DNA of 55,363 bases from NCBI GenBank assembly GCA_036262515.1, contig DATAIT010000042.1, positions 1-55,363 on the forward strand, given 5' to 3'. This stretch comes from Acidimicrobiales bacterium. Its GTDB lineage: Bacteria > Actinomycetota > Acidimicrobiia > Acidimicrobiales > GCA-2861595. The translations under genes and the position numbers were made by a program. Numbering within the stretch: the first letter of the stretch is position 1; each line of letters starts with the position of its first letter. Positions 51,752 through 55,363 of this stretch are shown here, in pieces. Below the pieces are notes generated by a model. The model searched no databases. It saw nothing but the letters and a program-made list of their open reading frames with translations, and was not told the DNA's origin.

Positions 51752-52054
51752 TTGGATAACGCCGTGGACGTAGGTCTGGGGGAAGCCATTTCGAAAGTCC
51801 GGCTGGAGCTGGAGCAAGCCATCCGCGATGGAGAGGGAGCTCTTGTCGCGTTTCGCGCGGGACCCGTCGAGATGGAGTTTCAGGTGGCCTTCTCGCGAGC
51901 TGGCTCCGGCGACGGTGGCGTTCGTCTCGGCGTCGTGTCCATCGGAGCGAAGGCAGAGCTGTCGCGGTCCGCCACCCACCGATTGAAGGTAACGCTGACA
52001 CCTGTGAGTCGCTCTGGCGAAGACCAGCTGATTGGCGATGTCGGGGATCGCTGA
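51752..52054 (+). CDS. Trypsin-co-occurring domain 2 (trypco2)-like protein
   Basis: 100 aa. LGEAISKVRLELEQAIRDGE and FRAGPVEMEFQVAF, followed by VVSIGAKAELSR and HRLKVTLTPV, match my recollection of the trypco2 domain, an effector-associated domain (EAD class) coupled to trypsin-like proteases in NTP-dependent conflict systems. A TTG at 51752 is the start, preceded by two Shine-Dalgarno-like GGAGG copies at 51738 and 51743. It overlaps the protease-NTPase gene by 17 nt, so the two form an operon. It probably acts as an adaptor that recruits or restrains the protease; this is inferred from the family. Confidence 0.75.
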   Translation: MDNAVDVGLGEAISKVRLELEQAIRDGEGALVAFRAGPVEMEFQVAFSRAGSGDGGVRLGVVSIGAKAELSRSATHRLKVTLTPVSRSGEDQLIGDVGDR

Positions 52055-54956
52055 TACCCGCCTCAGCGGGGACGGCTTCGACGAACGTGCGGTCGTCCGG
52101 ACCCGAGTGTCAACGTCCGGCGGGGCACCCTACCGCTTCGGGTCGGGCTATTTGATCGCCCCTGGACTTATCCTCACAGCGCGCCACGTGCTGGCGGCGC
52201 CGGGTGAGAGCGATTCGGCGGAGCCGGGAAGACATTGTGAGGCGTGTCGCCCACTGGCCGAGACGGGCGCGGTGCAGTGGAGCACGGCTGAAGTCGTATG
52301 GGCTTCCGATGCATGCGATGTCGCCGTGGTGCGCGCCACGGACATGACGGACGGGGTGGCTGCGGTTTCCTGGGGCCGGCTGGAGGGCCCCGGTCCCCTG
52401 CGGTGGGTTGCGGCCGGTTATCCCATAGCCTCCGCCGACGAGCGCGGCCGGCACAGCGAGGGCCTCTTTGGCAGAACCTCACCCATTACGGAGGCCACGG
52501 CAGGGCGCTTGGGGCTGACGGTCGAGTCCAGGGCGCCCCGAGAGACTGCGCAGGGCTCGGGTTGGGCCGGGCTCTCGGGAGCAGCCGTGTTCAGCGGCCA
52601 CTGGCTTGTGGGCGTCGTGGTCTCCGATCCAGAGAACTTCAACGGCAGCCTCAGGGCCGTCCGAGTGGAGGCCTTCAACTCCAACCGGGGACTGGTGGCG
52701 GCCCTGGGCGGACCAGTCGAGGTCGAGCCCGTTCGTTCCGACAATGGCGAGATGATCTCGGGCCCGTCCGAGGGCGGCTGCCCAGCGGTCCGCACCGTGT
52801 CCACGCCGTATGGGACGGTGGCGGAGGAGGCCGTTGTACCTACGCCGCCATTTCGTGAGGTCCCTTCCAGGGTCGCCCGCATTCGCAAGGTTCGACGCTT
52901 CCTCGACCGGACTGACCTGCTCACCCAAATCCGCGAGGCGCTCGCTGAGCGCCGAAACGTCGAGCTGTACGGGACGGCGGGAAGCGGCAGGACGGCGCTC
53001 ATCAGCCGGCTGGCCCACGGCGAGCCCTTCGGGTGGGAGCGGCATGGCGTTGTCTTCTGCTCGGGGGCGGGACGGAGCACGGAAGAACTGCTCACCGCGA
53101 TCTTCGACATGTGCTTCGACTGCGAGGGGTCGTTCCGGCCCACGCCGTCCCAAGTCCGCCACGCCCTAGCCGACCGGTGCGCGATCGTGCTGATCGACGA
53201 CTGCGAGCTCGACGTCTCGGGATGCAACGCGGCGTTCAATGCGATGAGGGACTCGACGTTCGTCCTGACGACGGACTCTCGCCGCACCTGGGGCGATGAA
53301 CTGGCGGTGGAGGTCGACGGGCTTCCCCTCTCCGATGCGGTGGCCCTCTTGAGAAGCGACGGCATTGTCAGCGAGGAGGATCTCTCCGCCGCCGAGAGCC
53401 TGTGCCAGACGCTTGAGCGACGACCGCTGGCGATCAAACAGGCGGCTGCGACCCTCCGCGAACCAGGGATGTCGCTGCACGCTCTCGCCGCGGACATCAC
53501 CGCCGGAAGCCGCCTCGGAGGACCAGAGCGTGAGGTCCTTGCAATCCTCTTGGCCTTTCCGCAGACGGCCATCAGCACTGCAGACGTCCTGGCGGTCAGC
53601 AGCCTGGGGGACCCGATCCTTTCTCTCAGACGCCTCACCGATCGCAGACTTGTCGCCGGTGAGAGCGGATGGTGGCAGTCGCTCGCCGGAGCCGAAGGCC
53701 TTGTTTCCGGGCCCGATATCGCCAGCGCGCGCGTTGACTTGGTCCGCCACTGGGCCGTGGGCGGTTCCACACCGAGATCAGATTCAAGGAACGGGAAGCG
53801 AAACCTCGCAGCGGGCCTCGCTGCCTTTTGGTGGGCCGTCGGCGATGCTCGGCCCCAGGTTGTTCCGCTCGCCCGGCGACTCGAGGATGACCTCGTCCTC
53901 GAGGGACGGTGGAAGGCGTGGGACGAGGTCTTGACCGCGGCCGAGGCCTCAGCCGCTGAGCTCGGGGACATGGCGGCCCGAGCATGGGTGCTGCACCAAC
54001 GGGGTACCCGACTCCTCGGCCTCGGCCAGCCGGGAGCCGAGCAATTGCTTTCAGCGGCGCTGTCGCTAAGGAAGGAGCTTGGGCATCCCTCTGCCTCGGC
54101 TTCCGCTCAGAACATCCGTGTGGCGGCGTCGGTCCTTGGCGTCGCTGTGTCCGTAGCCGGCGTCGCCAACGCCCTGAACCAACTTGGAGTGATCGGACGC
54201 CTAATTCGTTCAGCCCGCCGTGCCCTGACGAGGGTCGCCGCTCTGAGCACGCCGTCGAAAGCGGCGGCCGTCGTCGTGGCTACCACAGCCACCATCGGGG
54301 CCGGATTTACAGTGGCGAACATCCGGGGCGACGACATCCCGGGAAGCTTTGGGAGGCGCACCTGGACCGTGGTTCTTCCGACCAACGGCGACGGATGGCA
54401 GACTCCTTTTGCCGTTCGCGGTGGGACGCGGGTGAGTGCGGCGCTTGAGGGCGACTTCACGAGCAGGGTAGACCTAATTATTCGCGACGGCGCCGGCAAG
54501 ACCCTTGCCGCCGGCAATGATGTCTTCTTCTCCAACCCCTGGACCGATGTCGCCACGCTCGAAAAGAGCGGGTCCTACACGCTGGAGGTGGCGTCCACTG
54601 GCGGAGGAAGCGGAACGGCAACTCTGTACGAGGTCAAGGACGTTAAGGGGACGATTAAGCTGGGCGAAACTCGGTCGTTTGTGATAGATGCGCCCGGAGA
54701 GAATGCCTACTTCACGTTCTCCGCCCCTTCCGGGACACGGGTCGATGCGACTCTCACCGGAGACTTTGGCCTCCTCACCAGTATCGCCATCACCGATTCC
54801 AGTGGGAAGGCACTAAAACTAACAACGAACAACATCGGCCAAGGCGGGCACCTAAGGGAGGTTTACCTGAAGAACGGGGGACAGCACACGGTTGTAGTCA
54901 ACCCGTACCTTTCGGAGATCGGTGGCGGAACCGTGATCCTTGAGTTCAGCAAGTAG
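52038..54956 (+). CDS. Trypsin-like protease fused to STAND NTPase, TPR-like, TM and beta-sandwich domains
   Basis: 972 aa. Residues 25-225 are a trypsin-fold protease with a complete triad: H50 in LTARHVLA, D94 in ACDVAVVR, S180 in GLSGAAVF. Residues ~285-580 form a STAND/AP-ATPase-like NTPase with Walker A GTAGSGRT (312-319, Arg in place of the usual Lys), Walker B VLIDD (384-388), FVLTTDSRR (sensor) and RRPLAIKQAA (GLPLA-like). Residues 590-685 look like TPR helices. Hydrophobic helices lie at ~696-716 and 741-760. Two beta-rich PPC-like domains (771-865, 870-972) follow, presumably outside the cell. The ATG at 52038 is preferred to the TTG at 52032. Genes of this plan are described in biological conflict systems. 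Target and trigger are unknown. Confidence 0.85.
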   Translation: MSGIADTRLSGDGFDERAVVRTRVSTSGGAPYRFGSGYLIAPGLILTARHVLAAPGESDSAEPGRHCEACRPLAETGAVQWSTAEVVWASDACDVAVVRATDMTDGVAAVSWGRLEGPGPLRWVAAGYPIASADERGRHSEGLFGRTSPITEATAGRLGLTVESRAPRETAQGSGWAGLSGAAVFSGHWLVGVVVSDPENFNGSLRAVRVEAFNSNRGLVAALGGPVEVEPVRSDNGEMISGPSEGGCPAVRTVSTPYGTVAEEAVVPTPPFREVPSRVARIRKVRRFLDRTDLLTQIREALAERRNVELYGTAGSGRTALISRLAHGEPFGWERHGVVFCSGAGRSTEELLTAIFDMCFDCEGSFRPTPSQVRHALADRCAIVLIDDCELDVSGCNAAFNAMRDSTFVLTTDSRRTWGDELAVEVDGLPLSDAVALLRSDGIVSEEDLSAAESLCQTLERRPLAIKQAAATLREPGMSLHALAADITAGSRLGGPEREVLAILLAFPQTAISTADVLAVSSLGDPILSLRRLTDRRLVAGESGWWQSLAGAEGLVSGPDIASARVDLVRHWAVGGSTPRSDSRNGKRNLAAGLAAFWWAVGDARPQVVPLARRLEDDLVLEGRWKAWDEVLTAAEASAAELGDMAARAWVLHQRGTRLLGLGQPGAEQLLSAALSLRKELGHPSASASAQNIRVAASVLGVAVSVAGVANALNQLGVIGRLIRSARRALTRVAALSTPSKAAAVVVATTATIGAGFTVANIRGDDIPGSFGRRTWTVVLPTNGDGWQTPFAVRGGTRVSAALEGDFTSRVDLIIRDGAGKTLAAGNDVFFSNPWTDVATLEKSGSYTLEVASTGGGSGTATLYEVKDVKGTIKLGETRSFVIDAPGENAYFTFSAPSGTRVDATLTGDFGLLTSIAITDSSGKALKLTTNNIGQGGHLREVYLKNGGQHTVVVNPYLSEIGGGTVILEFSK

Positions 54957-54993
54957 CCGCCGAGGTTTGATCCGGGACCGGTCAAAGCGACCC

Positions 54994-55012
54994 GGCGCAC
55001 GAGAGGTGCGCC
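54994..55012 (+). terminator. Hairpin after the protease-NTPase gene
   Basis: GGCGCAC (54994-55000) and GTGCGCC (55006-55012) form a perfect 7-bp stem with loop GAGAG, 38 nt after the stop. No T-tract. The rest of the 213-bp gap to 55169 shows no gene. Confidence 0.4.
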
Positions 55013-55169
55013 TGACCGCCGGTCGGCGATTCCGTGAGTAGTACAGGGTTCTGGGCCGGGGCGCTCAGCAGCGTCGCGACTACCGCAGCCGAAAGTGCCG
55101 GCAGCCGCCCCGGTATCCGGCGGGGTGCGGGCGTTACCACCACTCGAGAACGCCCGCTCGCCGTGATCG

Positions 55170-55363
55170 TCAGCGGGAGGCGCCGGCCAGGAAGGTGGCG
55201 ACGACGTAGGTGGCGTGGCGGTCGAGCGACCCGCGGCCACAGTCGTAGCGCATGGTGGTGCGGGGGTCGGCATGGGAGGCCGCCTCCTGCACGTCACGCA
55301 GCGGCACGCCGGCATCGAAACTGGTGCACACCGATATTCCAACCATGCTGAATGCCCTCCCTT
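55170..55363 (-). CDS. Tyrosine recombinase/integrase C-terminus (runs off the right edge)
   Basis: The last ~50 codons before the TGA at 55170-55172 read FDAGVPLRDVQEAASHADP, TTMRYD and RGSLDRHATYVVATFLAGASR. This matches the C-terminal end of phage-type integrases: the His/x/Asp after the helix and the catalytic Tyr in RYD are present. Upstream, the frame continues as GRAFSMVGISVCTS, which fits the expected LRxxF-TTS segment poorly. The gene may be damaged, or its 5' part, outside the window, may differ. It is transcribed toward the protease-NTPase operon. Confidence 0.75.
   Translation of the reverse strand, partial: GRAFSMVGISVCTSFDAGVPLRDVQEAASHADPRTTMRYDCGRGSLDRHATYVVATFLAGASR

Noticed and set aside
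54957-54990. GAGGTTTGATCC after the protease-NTPase gene, reminiscent of a tRNA T-arm and possible att site
   Set aside because: The flanking bases do not pair and no acceptor or anticodon arm can be built. No tRNA gene was found in the window.
54863-55342. 159-aa minus-strand ORF overlapping the NTPase 3' end
   Set aside because: It is a different frame from the integrase end, low complexity, and overlaps the real coding end of the NTPase gene.

Overview
The window is a high-GC stretch of an actinobacterial chromosome, most likely from the class Acidimicrobiia or a close relative. The placement is an inference. It rests on SepF and DivIVA/Wag31 with no FtsA, a meso-DAP-type MurE, a eukaryotic-type IleRS, a proteasome activator (Bpa/PafE), menaquinone genes, a Tad pilus locus, and many start codons sitting 5-8 nt after a TANNNT -10 element (leaderless or nearly leaderless).

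Layout. (1) 1-15.9 kb is a tightly coupled division and cell-wall (dcw) cluster on the plus strand: ftsI (5' end outside the window), murE, mraY, murD, ftsW, murG, murC, murB, ftsQ, ftsZ, pgeF, yggS, sepF, yggT, divIVA. Most genes overlap by 1-4 nt. There is no murF between murE and mraY. ftsZ has its own upstream region with a near-perfect palindrome. (2) 16-25.4 kb: a membrane protein with two tandem helical repeats and a histone-H1-like tail, then ileS (minus), a DUF167 gene, a TraR/DksA zinc-finger gene with a Lys/Ala/Pro-rich N-terminus, lspA, an rluA-family gene, an Rrf2 regulator, an alkaline-phosphatase-superfamily gene and bpa. (3) 25.5-33 kb: dnaE behind two inverted DnaA-box-like sites, two uncharacterised genes, and a YyaL-type thioredoxin-domain protein. 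(4) 32.8-38 kb: an AAA-type ATPase gene broken by two frameshifts faces a vWA / PP2C phosphatase / protein kinase triad resembling TerY-P. (5) 38-42.8 kb: a small ABM-like protein, an L,D-transpeptidase with Gly/aromatic repeats, and menE<>menB-menA around a symmetric bidirectional -10. (6) 42.8-47.7 kb: a minus-strand Tad pilus operon (tadA, tadB, tadC, a small pilin-like gene, three TadE/G-like genes). (7) 47.7-55.4 kb is an accessory region of visibly lower GC: a lone FtsX-type permease, a small conserved actinobacterial protein, a 540-bp gap, then a two-gene operon of a trypco2-like protein and a trypsin-STAND-NTPase-TPR-TM-beta-domain protein, ending next to the C-terminus of a tyrosine recombinase that runs off the window.

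Region 1 makes and polymerises peptidoglycan precursors at the septum and supplies the Z-ring and its membrane tethers. PgeF may edit mis-made precursors and the L,D-transpeptidase cross-links the wall. menE/menB/menA carry out late steps of menaquinone synthesis. The most system-like candidates are the vWA/PP2C/kinase triad at 33.9-38 kb and the trypco2/trypsin-STAND pair at 51.7-55 kb. The second is the stronger candidate for a conflict or immunity system because of its domain mix, base composition and adjacent integrase end.
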